Assembly: GCA_964017145.1 (NCBI GenBank)
Contig: OZ024849.1
Coordinates: forward strand, 2,852,001 to 2,916,000
Direction: 5' to 3'
Length of the DNA stretch: 64,000 nucleotides
Origin: Agrocybe praecox
Lineage: Eukaryota; Basidiomycota; Agaricomycetes; Agaricales; Agrocybaceae
In this document: one piece after another, positions 25,435-35,462 of the stretch
How positions within the stretch are numbered: the first letter of the stretch is position 1
Layout of the letters: each line of letters begins with the position of its first letter
Notes under the pieces: generated by a model
What the model saw: only the letters and a program-made list of their open reading frames with translations
Databases searched by the model: none
What the model was told of the DNA's origin: nothing
Position numbers and translations under genes: made by a program

Positions 25435-27207
25435 ATGGCTCACACGATCACACTGAAACCTTTCGATGACGACTATGGGAGATTTACTCAAAGACAGGTC
25501 CCTGCCGCATCAACCAATCCATTACCGACATCCTCAACATATGATTATTGGTGGCCGTATCCCGCAGCAACCTCTGCGACGCCTACACAAGCCGATCCAA
25601 CCGACTCACAAGGACCTCCCATCTTGATTTCTCTTGTGTCTCCATCTACTGTCAATTCAAATGCTCCTTCAAGTTCGTACACCGCATCTTCTTCGGCAAA
25701 CTCTTCCTCTATGTCTTTGTCTTCTTCACCCACGCCCAGCGCTTCTAATCCAGATACACACTCGACGGACAACAATCCTGCAACAAATGCAACTACGGGT
25801 GGTATATTTCATCTTATCGACCTCATTCCTGTTGCTGCTGCACTTGGGGTATTCATCATTGGCGTCGCTATCTGGTTCTTGTACGGGTGTTGCAACCGCA
25901 GACCACGTGTGCGAGAAGATGATGATGAACTAATATGCGGTCCGCCATATGTTCCTCAGCAAGATAACTACGTGTACCCTCACGAAACAGAGACATGGCA
26001 AGACCAACATCACCTAGATATGCTCGAAATCCCGAAACACAGACATGCAGGAATTAACGGGCAATACCGATGGCCTTCATTTCATGAACCTCCTCCGTTT
26101 GATCCCGTCAAAGGGTTCCATGTACCGGATGAATATCTGGCTGATGAAGACGAAAGAGAACGATTCTTGACTGCGACGCTTGTGGCTCCTCCATCTAGGA
26201 ACAGCATCAAGAGTAAACCATCCAGCAAGAAGGAAAAGAAATCACGGTCCACACGCTCGTCCCATGCACATTCCCGCCTTACTTCTCCATCGCCTTCAGA
26301 TGCTACGTCCGTGGCGTTCATGAAGATGTATGAGAGTGATGACGAAGAAGAGGAGCGGAGAAGAGCGAAAGAGCTTCCTTGGGAGAGTCTGCGCCACAAA
26401 AGCATCAAACGTGGCATACTTGAACAAGTAAAGAAGGAGAATAAATGGATGGACTCGATTCGTAGCTCCATTGTTTCGGGATCAGCGATGCTTGGAGGAG
26501 ATAGGCGGCAGGAACGTGATCAAGGCGAAGTGGGCATGTCCAACTCTAGCACAGGCGCGTCTGCTAGAAGTCCGGAAATCCAACAGCAGGTTGGGAGGAG
26601 ACGCGGGCACGTCAGGGCGAATTCTGATTTGTTCGATGATCCTTCTATCCCGGGTTCCTCGAATAATATCAAACCTCTCAAAGTTTCAAAGCCGAGCGGT
26701 GGAGGTCGTCGTGGTTATGCCTCGCTCAAAAACGACTCTGTTACAGAAGACAGGTACACACCCATGCCTAATAGGTCTAGCAGCCGAAGCCGCAGTTCAA
26801 GCCCCGTCAAGAAACGCACAATGGAAAAAGAGCCCAATAACGACCGTCATGTCCCGCCGATATCCAGGAACGTCTTACCTATGAGCCCAACGCAAATCCT
26901 GAGTCCGCCTCTGGAGAGTCAGATATGCTTCACTCCCGTTCCTCCAGTGTTGACGAGGATGCCACACGTCGCGACACGGTCGAGGTCAAAGTCGAAATCT
27001 GGATCATCGGTGTCGCCTTCTAAAATCGCCGCGTACCGCAGTGGTGCGAGGATGGACGCAGATCGTCATCCACTGCCTTCCTTGCCGGATGATGATGTTA
27101 ATGAAGATCCCACTGTAATATCCCCATGTTCTACTGGTCACTACCGTCGAGACCGTCTTGGAAAGAAAAGTACAGGTCTATTGCGTCCGAAAGACCGTGC
27201 CACGTAA
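25435..27207 (+). CDS. Single-pass membrane protein with Ser/Thr-rich ectodomain
   Basis: One uninterrupted exon of 590 residues from ATG 25435 (MAHTITLKPFDD) to TAA 27207. Residues about 15-120 are rich in Ser, Thr, Pro and Asn and probably O-glycosylated. One strong membrane helix follows (about residues 125-150, LIPVAAALGVFIIGVAIWFL). It ends in CCNRRPRVR, so the large C-terminal part is probably cytosolic. That tail is disordered and basic, with acidic patches (ESDDEEEERRR) and many RSxS motifs. No N-terminal signal peptide is evident, so the orientation rests on the basic residues after the helix. The layout resembles fungal single-span wall or polarity sensors, but there is no WSC or mid2 domain, so no function is assigned. 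Confidence 0.72.
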   Translation: MAHTITLKPFDDDYGRFTQRQVPAASTNPLPTSSTYDYWWPYPAATSATPTQADPTDSQGPPILISLVSPSTVNSNAPSSSYTASSSANSSSMSLSSSPTPSASNPDTHSTDNNPATNATTGGIFHLIDLIPVAAALGVFIIGVAIWFLYGCCNRRPRVREDDDELICGPPYVPQQDNYVYPHETETWQDQHHLDMLEIPKHRHAGINGQYRWPSFHEPPPFDPVKGFHVPDEYLADEDERERFLTATLVAPPSRNSIKSKPSSKKEKKSRSTRSSHAHSRLTSPSPSDATSVAFMKMYESDDEEEERRRAKELPWESLRHKSIKRGILEQVKKENKWMDSIRSSIVSGSAMLGGDRRQERDQGEVGMSNSSTGASARSPEIQQQVGRRRGHVRANSDLFDDPSIPGSSNNIKPLKVSKPSGGGRRGYASLKNDSVTEDRYTPMPNRSSSRSRSSSPVKKRTMEKEPNNDRHVPPISRNVLPMSPTQILSPPLESQICFTPVPPVLTRMPHVATRSRSKSKSGSSVSPSKIAAYRSGARMDADRHPLPSLPDDDVNEDPTVISPCSTGHYRRDRLGKKSTGLLRPKDRAT

Positions 27208-27559
27208 GTGGGATTTGCGATGCGTATGATGGAGACGAGAGAGGAAGTCTTTCCGAGTTCGGATATGTTCATCCAGAAATATAGCATTCTATCATTTATA
27301 CCATAATCAATCCTTGCAATCGTACCATGCATATATATCATATTTAACAATCTAATGCTGTATTTACTACTTATCAATCTTTCATATACCTTAAATCCGT
27401 TTGTCCTCCTAGTTCACTGCAGAACATCTGAATTTACTTATTTGGAAGTAATTGCCAAATATGGTTATAAACTGCGCATATACTTGGTTTCTTAGAATCC
27501 TTACTCAACATTTACATTTACATTTACTAATAATCTGATTCATATCCGTTTGGTTGAGG
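27208..27559. other. Convergent 3' intergenic region
   Basis: About 350 bp of AT-rich sequence between the stops of the membrane-protein gene (+) and the NLR gene (-). It probably holds both polyadenylation regions. No other feature seen. Confidence 0.4.
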
Positions 27560-30500
27560 TTATTCCTCTTCTTCCTCGTCCTCCGAGTCAAACCTCCAAC
27601 TATTGGGATCTTTGGGATCTTTTCCTAGAATGCGACGCTGCTGCTGCTTACATTCATAGAGCTCCCCCAAAGTTCCCATCTTTCGGAAGAGCTTGATAGC
27701 CTTGTCGAGGTAGAAAAGAGCTTGGGAAGACTGTGCATTCTTCCTTCCCGGCGATTGTTCCACAGATGCCGATGGCTCTCGATGCTGCTGCCAGATAATA
27801 TCACTAAGCAATGCGTAGTCCCGAGCCGCGCTATATGGAGAGTTTAATGCCTCGTGCATCTCAAGAGCCCTTTTGATCATAGCCTCTGCGTCTATGAGTC
27901 GATTCCTCGCGGAAAGAATTGCTCCTTGGATGTACATATCATCTGCCTGGCCCTCCCTATCGTTGATCTTGATGTGCAGGGCCATTGCTTCGGAAATGAC
28001 CGGAATGGCTTCATCGGGTGACCCACTAAGCAAAAGTGTCTCGCATATTTTGTTCAAGTCGTCAGCTTGTCCCTGTATATTTCCCACTTCTGCGTGAAGA
28101 TCGAGAGCTTGTGTGAAAGCCGAAAGAGCATCTGCGCAGGATCCAGAGCGCAGGTTGGTTATTCCAGCAACATACATGGAGCCAGCTTGCCCTAATTTGC
28201 ACCCTAATCGTTTAAATGTGTCTGCAGTGTCGCCCAAGAAGATTCCAGAGCTAGAGTCTGCTGTGCGGAGCCATAATTGCTCGACTAAGAGCAGTGATTC
28301 GGCTTCTAGTGATTCATTTTTAATGATACTCGCGGTTTCGGAGGCTTGATCACACAATCTCCGTGCTTTATGGTAATTTCCACGATGGAACTCGATAAAT
28401 GCTAGGTAAATTCGGTCCTCTGCTTCTCCCCGATAATCTCCTGTTTCTTCGTGATAGGCCAACGAGTTTAACAAATGAATCTCCGCCTTCTCGTATTCTT
28501 GTAACGCGATGCACACTCTGCCCAGGATGTGGATATGATCTACATCAACGAAAGGATGCCTAAGGGATATGGCTTTCTGAATCATATTGTGCGCCTCAAA
28601 GAATCTTGAACGCAGAAGAAGAGTAACAGAAAGGAAAGCAGTACTTTCTGCTTCCCCGACCTGGTCCCCAATATCTTGGCTAAGGTTTGCCGCTTCTGTA
28701 AAATACTCTTCTGCTTCGGCAAAATTGGATAAAGAAAGCAAAAGGTTGCCCAGTCCATTTAACGTCGAAGCGCGTCCTGATTTATCGCCGATTTCGCTGA
28801 ATAATCGTGCAGCAGAAGCGAATGAATCCCTTGCTTCATCAAATCACGGTATGCGTGACCTAGAGCGAGAAGATCGTACGCCTTTCCAGCCGTATCTTGC
28901 AGCCGTTCATGGAGATCAAACGCCTCCTGCAATACATCCAATGAATTTCCACCATCAGGATCACGAGACAGGAGGAGCCCGATATTCAATAAATCGTATG
29001 CCCGTCCGGAAAGGTCGCCAGATTGTTTATGAAGCTCCAGAGCGGACTCGAACTTTTCTTTTGCAAGAGCAAATTCAAACTGGCGACTAAGAATTTGTCC
29101 CCAGCAACCAAAACAATTGGCGCGCAACGAAAGAGCAATATCGGTCGTGCCAGTGGTGACTTCTTCAGCATTGGAAATCTGAACCAGTGCCTTCGAAGAT
29201 TTGGATTTGCCGCTAGGACCGAAAGCCATTGACCATATAATTTTGCTACGGGACGTGCCTTTGATTTCGGACGTAGACGAAGAGATTGTCGTTGCCTTTG
29301 GTTTTGCCATTTCTTCGAGCTTCTTGATCGAGTCGGCGATGATTTGTGTGGACCCGTTACCAGAGATATAGGTGTAATGACAGAAGCAGATGGCGACATC
29401 AACGATCTCAGGTAGATTTACTTCACTGCAAGATCCCAGTACGTCTGTTAGTACAGAAGTTATGTTGTTCGCCTCTCGCTGAAGTCGAGAGCGCACAGCC
29501 GGTGCCTCGTATTCTTTTCCTTTGGATGCTAGTGTGAGGAAGTGACGGTGGACAAAATCCCGTATGCTGGGAGGGGGAAAGTGTCGTGATCGAATGAATA
29601 AACGTATCGGGTTCAGAATGCGAAAATCCTTGTTACGATCTTCGTATATAAGAGCGTTCTGGCGCAAAGTTGACAACGCCTTTTTGACCTTGATTTCGGG
29701 TAGCTCTTCTTCGCAAGCCTTCAGGAATTGCGGCGAAATGCCATCTGGTAATAAAGAAATGGCGCGCAAAAGTAACAAGGACCCGCCAGTATCCTGTTGC
29801 ATCCGTGGGCTCGATAACGACAGTTGGACGGAAGTTTCAAGACTGCTGAAACAGTCAGCTCCATTTCCTACCATGGATGTGCTTTCTTCTTGCCATCGAG
29901 ACCATAAAAGTTCCGTGGTTTCTCCTTCGACGGAAGCGAGAGTAGCAATGAGCGTAACAGCGAGAGGAACACAATCAACAGCTTTGATAAGACTGACGGC
30001 ATACTGATCGCTCTTTCCAGAGATTGCTTGGAAAATAGCGATTGCTGAATTCAAATCGACGGGTGGAAGAGGAGGAATGATTTTAGACCACCGTGTACCG
30101 CTGGGCTGCTGGGAGCCTCTCATCGTCAAGATCATAGAGGTTGCCTTTGTGGAAGTAAGCGCAGAGAGTATGCTCTCGATTTCTGAACGATGATACGGGT
30201 CATCCCATGGTGTCTCGAAATTATCAAGCACAACGAGGGACGGATTCTTCTCCAGCCGGCGAATTATTGCATTCAATGATATATCTTTCAAATCTTCCGT
30301 TGGTAATTCCAGGCAAAGGGCCAATTGGGCTAATAAGTCACTTGATGATGTGACGGCTTCGCAAGATACAAAAAACCTATCTCCATCAAACCTTTTGACC
30401 ACTTGCTGATGGTGCAGGACAGATAGCGCTAAGGTAGTCTTGCCAATACCACCCGATCCCAGGATACATATTCTCGGAGGATAAGGATCGTTCGCTGATT

Positions 30501-31530
30501 GGGTTTCGTCCTTGGTTTTAAGCATAACGTTCACGATCAGGTTCATTTCCTTGTCGCGCCCAAAGAGAATTTGTGGTTTTGCTCGAAGGCCCAAAGCTTG
30601 TGGAAACACATTGAATGCTGTTGTAGATGGTCGCAATTCCTTTCTGTACTAAGCGTCCATTCAGCCTGAAGAACCTGTTTCATGAGGTTCTTTGGGAGAC
30701 GTACGGCGTCGTCATCAGTAAACGGGAAACTGACGCCGGAACGAAGGACAATAGATGATTTGAGCTGGGAAGAGAGTATGAGCACAGTCTACTTGCTGTT
30801 TGCACAGTTTCCTACCTGAAATCCAGTGATTGTCATTTCGAGCTTTCGGTCATGTTCCTCAAGTTGCGAGGCTATATCCTCACGATGAACAATCCAATTC
30901 AATAAAGACTTCGATTTAGCACCACAGAGATGCTGCAATGAATCATATACGGATTCAAAGACGCTGATAGAAAAATGAGCAGAGGTGAAGTCATAAACTA
31001 CAAAATTTGAAAAAGTAACTTACCTTGCGATCTGCATGAGATCTTCTTTTATTCCGGACAAGTCTTTCATCTGCTGTCTGTCCAATGCTAACAATGCCTC
31101 GAATACGACACGACCGTACATCAACACTTTTCCCACGAGTTCTTTTGCGCGAGACTTGTTGGCTTTCATTTCCTACAACAAAAAGATATATCTGTATTTG
31201 CAGCTTACAAAAGTAAACATTATAGGGAGAACTTACATCTGATATAGTAATGATCTTTTGAACAATGGTTGCCACAATTTTGACATACGGTACCTCTTTA
31301 AAGACCTCTGAGATGATAGCTGTAAGACCTAGCACGACATTACGAACACTTTCTCTCCTTTCTTCAAAGTTGGCACTCAAAAGTGGTGCCGAGGTCGATT
31401 CTGACTGTGATAGCTCGAGGCTTACTGAATTCTGCAAGGCAGCTACGTGTCTTACTGCTGATTGTGTGCGCCCATAAAAGATAATTGAACCGCTGGGGGG
31501 TGGCCTTTGATGACGGGCAGTCCTACCCAT
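27560..31530 (-). CDS. NLR protein: MLKL-NTD-like helical domain, NB-ARC, TPR repeats (one apparent frameshift)
   Basis: Probable start ATG 31530. The N-terminal helices (about 30790-31400) match the MLKL_NTD/HeLo-like pattern common on fungal STAND proteins. A 56-nt intron at 30649-30704 (GTACGT...CTTAG) links to the NB-ARC: Walker A GSGGIGKTTLAL (about 30430-30465), Walker B region LVVLDNFETPWDD (about 30205-30240), a sensor Arg (MILTMRGS) and the GLPL-equivalent CVPLAV. From about 29100 to 27600 run at least ten TPR repeats of about 40 residues with the motif LxxIGDxxGEA, ending in an acidic tail (DSEDEEEEE). Known: such NLRs act in fungal non-self recognition and regulated cell death. Odd: between helices A and B of one TPR (near 28838-28850) the reading frame shifts by one base in a TTT run, which could be an assembly error, a real lesion or a 50-nt intron. 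Its neighbour is the AnkW pseudogene. Confidence 0.8.
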
Positions 31531-32049
31531 CTACGAGGAAAGTTCGTTGGATCGGAGCAGTAGGACAGATGTCGAGCTTTTCTGAAAAGATGATCTTTAA
31601 CTTGGAGGTTGTGAATAGCCCACAGTCCAAGATCGTCGAGAAGAATCTGAGAGACCCCCATTTCCCGCGTGCCAGAACTTCGTCCAATCTAAAGAGATAG
31701 TAAATATAGAGTAGTACTAAATACGATGACATGGGCACATTCAATAGCACAGCCACCGGCTTCATCAGTAATTAATTATGGTCAGAACAATGTTGTTGTA
31801 TTTTGAGTACGTAGTGTCCCATCGACAATTGGAACTCTTAAAACTGTTGGATGCGTTACCCAACTTCTCACAGGCTCTGAGCGGAAAATGGCAATAAATT
31901 AAATTGAAGGAACATAAAAGGCGCACATACGAGCAACACAATCCCTGGATGTACAATGATGGGCAAGTAGCCACTAGAAAGAAAACAAAAAACAGCGATC
32001 TGTCGTAGAAAAAATTAGTCTGGTGGAGAAAGAAGATCGGAGTGCCTCG
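31531..32049. other. Intergenic region upstream of the NLR gene
   Basis: About 520 bp, expected to hold the NLR promoter and the 3' flank of the AnkW pseudogene. The minus-strand frame at 31452-31661 is probably 5' UTR or noise. No motif stands out. Confidence 0.35.
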
Positions 32050-33710
32050 GTCCCATTCATGCCTTCGGGTTGATCCATACACGAATCTCATGTAAAGCTA
32101 CGCCCAGAGAATCAACAAAGCGGGCAACGATGATCCAAAGGCGCTTCGGAATAAACATAACAAGCTCCTCCAGCAAATGGAAAATATTCCAAATCAATCG
32201 TCCCATCCACCCGAAGAGATCATTCAAAGCTTTGAAGGATAGGTTTCCAAAAATTTTGATCCACGACCAGATAGTTTGCGGAAAAGTGATGAATAAGGCT
32301 CGTAGAAAGTCAGAAAGCGCAGGAATGTGAGCATTGCCTCAAGGGTGGTATGGAGCAAGCTGAAGGCCTTCGAAATGACGTCCCAGATGGCCCGACTAAA
32401 CGCAATGATGCCCGACCAGACCCACCTCGACATTTCTCGAATAACTGCGGGAAGGCTGACAGTGAAGACTTTCCAAACCCATTTGGCAAGTTTCTTGAGC
32501 CATCGTGGAAGAGTCTGGGTGGAGAATTCCCAGAGCCAAGTCGCAAATTCTTTCGCCCACCTCGGTAGTGTTCGCGTGCCAAATTTCCAGATGGCCTTAC
32601 TTGTATCAAGGACTGCTTTGGGGATTTTCTTGACGCGTCTCCAAAGCGCCTTCCCCGCCCTAACAGCTGTCTTGGGCACCTCCTTGATGCCCTTCCAGAT
32701 AGCTATTCCAGCGCTGATGATTCTTGCAGGTAACACCATAGTGTTTTGGAGCTCGAGCCACCAAATGATACGCCACCTATTGCGCCAGAGGACATGATAG
32801 GGAATCGTCCATAAGAAGAACTTTGGAACGGTCCAGACGAAAAATCTGGGGATATCCAAGACAAAGAGTTTAACAAGTTCATATATTTGGCGCAGGGAAT
32901 GCTTCATCAGATCAAAATTCTTCTTGGTGCGCGTCTTGAAGCGTAAAATCCATCTCTATGACGCGCAGGAAGATAGTCGACAATCGAGCGGTGACCCTTT
33001 AGGCCTTTAGGAGTGCCAGATGGATAGCAATTTCACCGTCAGCGGCGACTAGAGCGTCGTCGACGGAATAGGGTTCCTCGAATAAGAGCTTCACCACTGG
33101 GAGTGACCCTTGGGTAGCTGCGAGCATCAGAGACGTGCGTTTCTCGAGACAATGTGTCTTTTCCTATGATTATAAAATCAGAACTTGGATACGCGGCGTG
33201 AGTAATCCAAGGAATGACTTACTGGGTCTGGATAACCAAAAGCATTTGGGTCTGCACCGAGATCGAGAAGCTGCTTGATAATGCCTATGTTGGTGGGGTT
33301 CTGAGATATACCCTGCAGTAGGGGAGTGCCTTGCGTAAAAGCGGGTCGATGTTTGCGGAGACGAGGTGGTGTTGAAATAGTAAAGTGATACTTTGGTTGT
33401 CTTCTTGCTCGATAGCTTCGTAAAGAACTTTAACAACTGCTTATTGGACAAACATGAAACGGTCTTTTTGGGGACCTTCCGACTCGTTGGGTTCTCGTCC
33501 TTCGGGAATATCGTACGTCGGCGGCTTCATTTTCGTCATGAATTCCTCGACGTGAGCACAATTACGACACTTGGACGCCACTCTTGTTACAAGGGCGTCG
33601 AACGGATCCTGAGGAGCCTGCTTGTCGATGTAAGTCGGCACATTGTACTCTTCCGTTGTGGGTGGAAGATTGAGGTCAGTGTTGGTCAATTTTGTGGTGG
33701 TCGAAGTCAT
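32050..33710 (-). pseudogene. AnkW copy A: decayed ankyrin plus tryptophan-repeat gene
   Basis: Clear homologue of the intact gene at 52330-53945, collinear from the ATG at 33710 (both proteins share TTEEYNVPTY near the start and end in LHEIRV..NPK). Lesions relative to copy B: an in-frame TAA at about 33437-33439 where B has CAA-type codons; a one-base deletion in the CCCC run near 33342; an inserted CTAAAGG-like stretch near 33000; and a deletion near 32305 that shifts the last part. A 227-codon open frame (32224-32907) still carries the Trp/Pro repeats: units such as FFVWTVPK and KAIWKGIKEVPK. Inference: non-functional as a full-length protein, but the repeat part alone might still be translated. 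The promoter region at about 33740-33835 also matches copy B. Confidence 0.8.
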
Positions 33711-33739
33711 TGCTGCTTGTGAATAAGTTAGAAGGGGTG

Positions 33740-33835
33740 AAAAGGATAATCATATATACACCAGAGTTGCCTTGAGCCTTTCCAACATAAGGTTAGGCGC
33801 GTCATCGAAGTGCAGTGTCTTTACCCGCCAAAAAG
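33740..33835 (-). promoter_or_regulatory. AnkW-type promoter, copy A
   Basis: Read on the minus strand, this stretch contains GACACTGCACTTCGAT, then TGTTGGAAAGGCTC, then GGCAACTCTGGTGTATATAT. The same order occurs upstream of AnkW copy B (52207-52285) and upstream of the HET gene (48105-48175). The TATATAT element lies about 40-50 bp upstream of the copy A start codon. Confidence 0.65.
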
Positions 33836-35462
33836 AGGAAAACGTCGATAGAAGTTCTTGCAAATTAAGTGTACTCGGAAAACAGCAACCCAAGTAAAGC
33901 GGTACTGTGGGTTCCTTCATGATGCAGGCAAGGCCTTACTACATATTTCCCTCCGCAGTGATGAACTTAGCTTCTGAAGCATATACACAAATCAGGCCGT
34001 CAAGTAATCACTTTCGACTAGGGATAAGCCCGGGACCCGGGTCCCGCGTTTCTGAAAGATCATAGATGCCCTTAAATCATGTGACTTAATGAAGAAGACA
34101 TGCGAAATTCGAATTGAACGCGACTGAAGCGAAGATTGTTGTCTGAGTAACACGACGAGAGCGTCTGATCGACGGGGAAGGAGGTCCAACGGACCAGACC
34201 TGGACTGGACCTTGGACCTACACGTGACAACAGAAATATTCTCGCTGAGGTCGCCAACAAGTCCAACGATGGTCTCTCAGCACTTTGTCGCATTGTGTGA
34301 CACTCCTTGAGAATCTTTTGGACGCTTGCCGCCAACTTGCCGCACGGAGTCTGATTATTTATTAGTAGGGCTTGAAAGGTGCTTCAAAATACATCCTGAA
34401 GTTTACTTGACTAGTTATTCGTACTTGATAACCCGATAGGAAACGGGGATGCAATTTTTATCTAAAGCTATTCCGTCTATGCCGTAGACCCGTATATAGT
34501 GCCGGTGTGATTTCGACAAGGTTCGTAGACGGCACACGGCACGGTATGTTCTCACGTGTGGGCCGTGCAGTGCCGCAATCAAGTGGCAGGTTGACACTAA
34601 GTCTACGCATTGTCCAAGGAGGTGTCACGCTCGGAGATCAAGAGAATTAGAGAGGTCTGAGTGAGGGCTATCTCACATTTATATTTCAGGTCCAAACCTA
34701 GTACAACTGGGGGCGGAGTCGTGTCTGACGTGCTATTAGTAGGTCCAGGTCTGAGGTACGTCCAAGGTTTGAGGTCTAACTGGACCTGTGACCCCGTCGA
34801 TCCGACTTTCTGAACACGACACAGGAAGTGTGACAAAGAGTCAGGTCTATGTGACGTGGACAAAAGTGACCAAAATTTTTCACATTCTGTCACCTTTCGT
34901 CCACCATCCACTCGAAGTTCTTGACGCGAATTGAGCAAGCTCAACAGCTAGAAACTTCAAAAGTTTATTATTATTTATTTCACTACTTTAAACACTCTTT
35001 AATATGTCTAACTTCCCAAATCCGTATTTGGCTACTTGCCCTGACTTCGGAGCCGACGTATACGCGACAGCCAGGCAAAAAAGCTCACCTCCGAAACCGT
35101 CACGAACGAAATGGCCGTTCAACAATTGGCCGAGAACTCCGCTGAAGCCCAGACAATTGGGATGCACAAGTGACACAGATGTAGCTTGCCAGAAGCTGCA
35201 CTAACATGATGTAGAAGAGATTTGGGGCGACTGCAAGCGAAAGAGAGGGAGAGAGGGCCAAAAATGTTATAAATGGGTAAGTGCATGAAATAGAATTAGA
35301 GAAAGACTAGTAAGGTAAGGAAAGAAACAAAATTACTATTAAGTAGCAGAGAATGTCCAAGCATGTATATATATCGTCCCTTCCACAAAAAAAGATAGAG
35401 AGAAGAAAGAAAAATTGTAGCTCTTAGCGATACCCGAGCTCAGAGAAGGGCATAAAATTGAG
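33836..35462. repeat. Accessory intergenic region with GGTCC/GGACC-rich repeats
   Basis: About 1.6 kb without a convincing gene. Short degenerate motifs built from GGTCC, GGACC and AGGTCT recur at 34181-34222 and 34736-34790, partly as inverted copies. TGTGAC/GTCACA motifs cluster at 34825-34900. A 66-codon frame at 35004-35204 is isolated. The region is probably transposon debris, but I could not define element ends. Confidence 0.35.

Noticed and set aside
26082..26471. Minus-strand frame opposite the Ser/Thr-rich membrane protein
   Set aside because: Shadow of biased codon composition in the real gene on plus.
30649..30704. Apparent frameshift between the N-terminal domain and NB-ARC of the NLR
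   Set aside because: It is explained by a 56-nt intron, GTACGT...CTTAG, which joins DDDA to YRKELRP in frame.
34623..34947. Solo LTR (starts TGTCACGC, ends CTCAACA)
   Set aside because: No matching target duplication, no second copy in the window and no polymerase sequence nearby.
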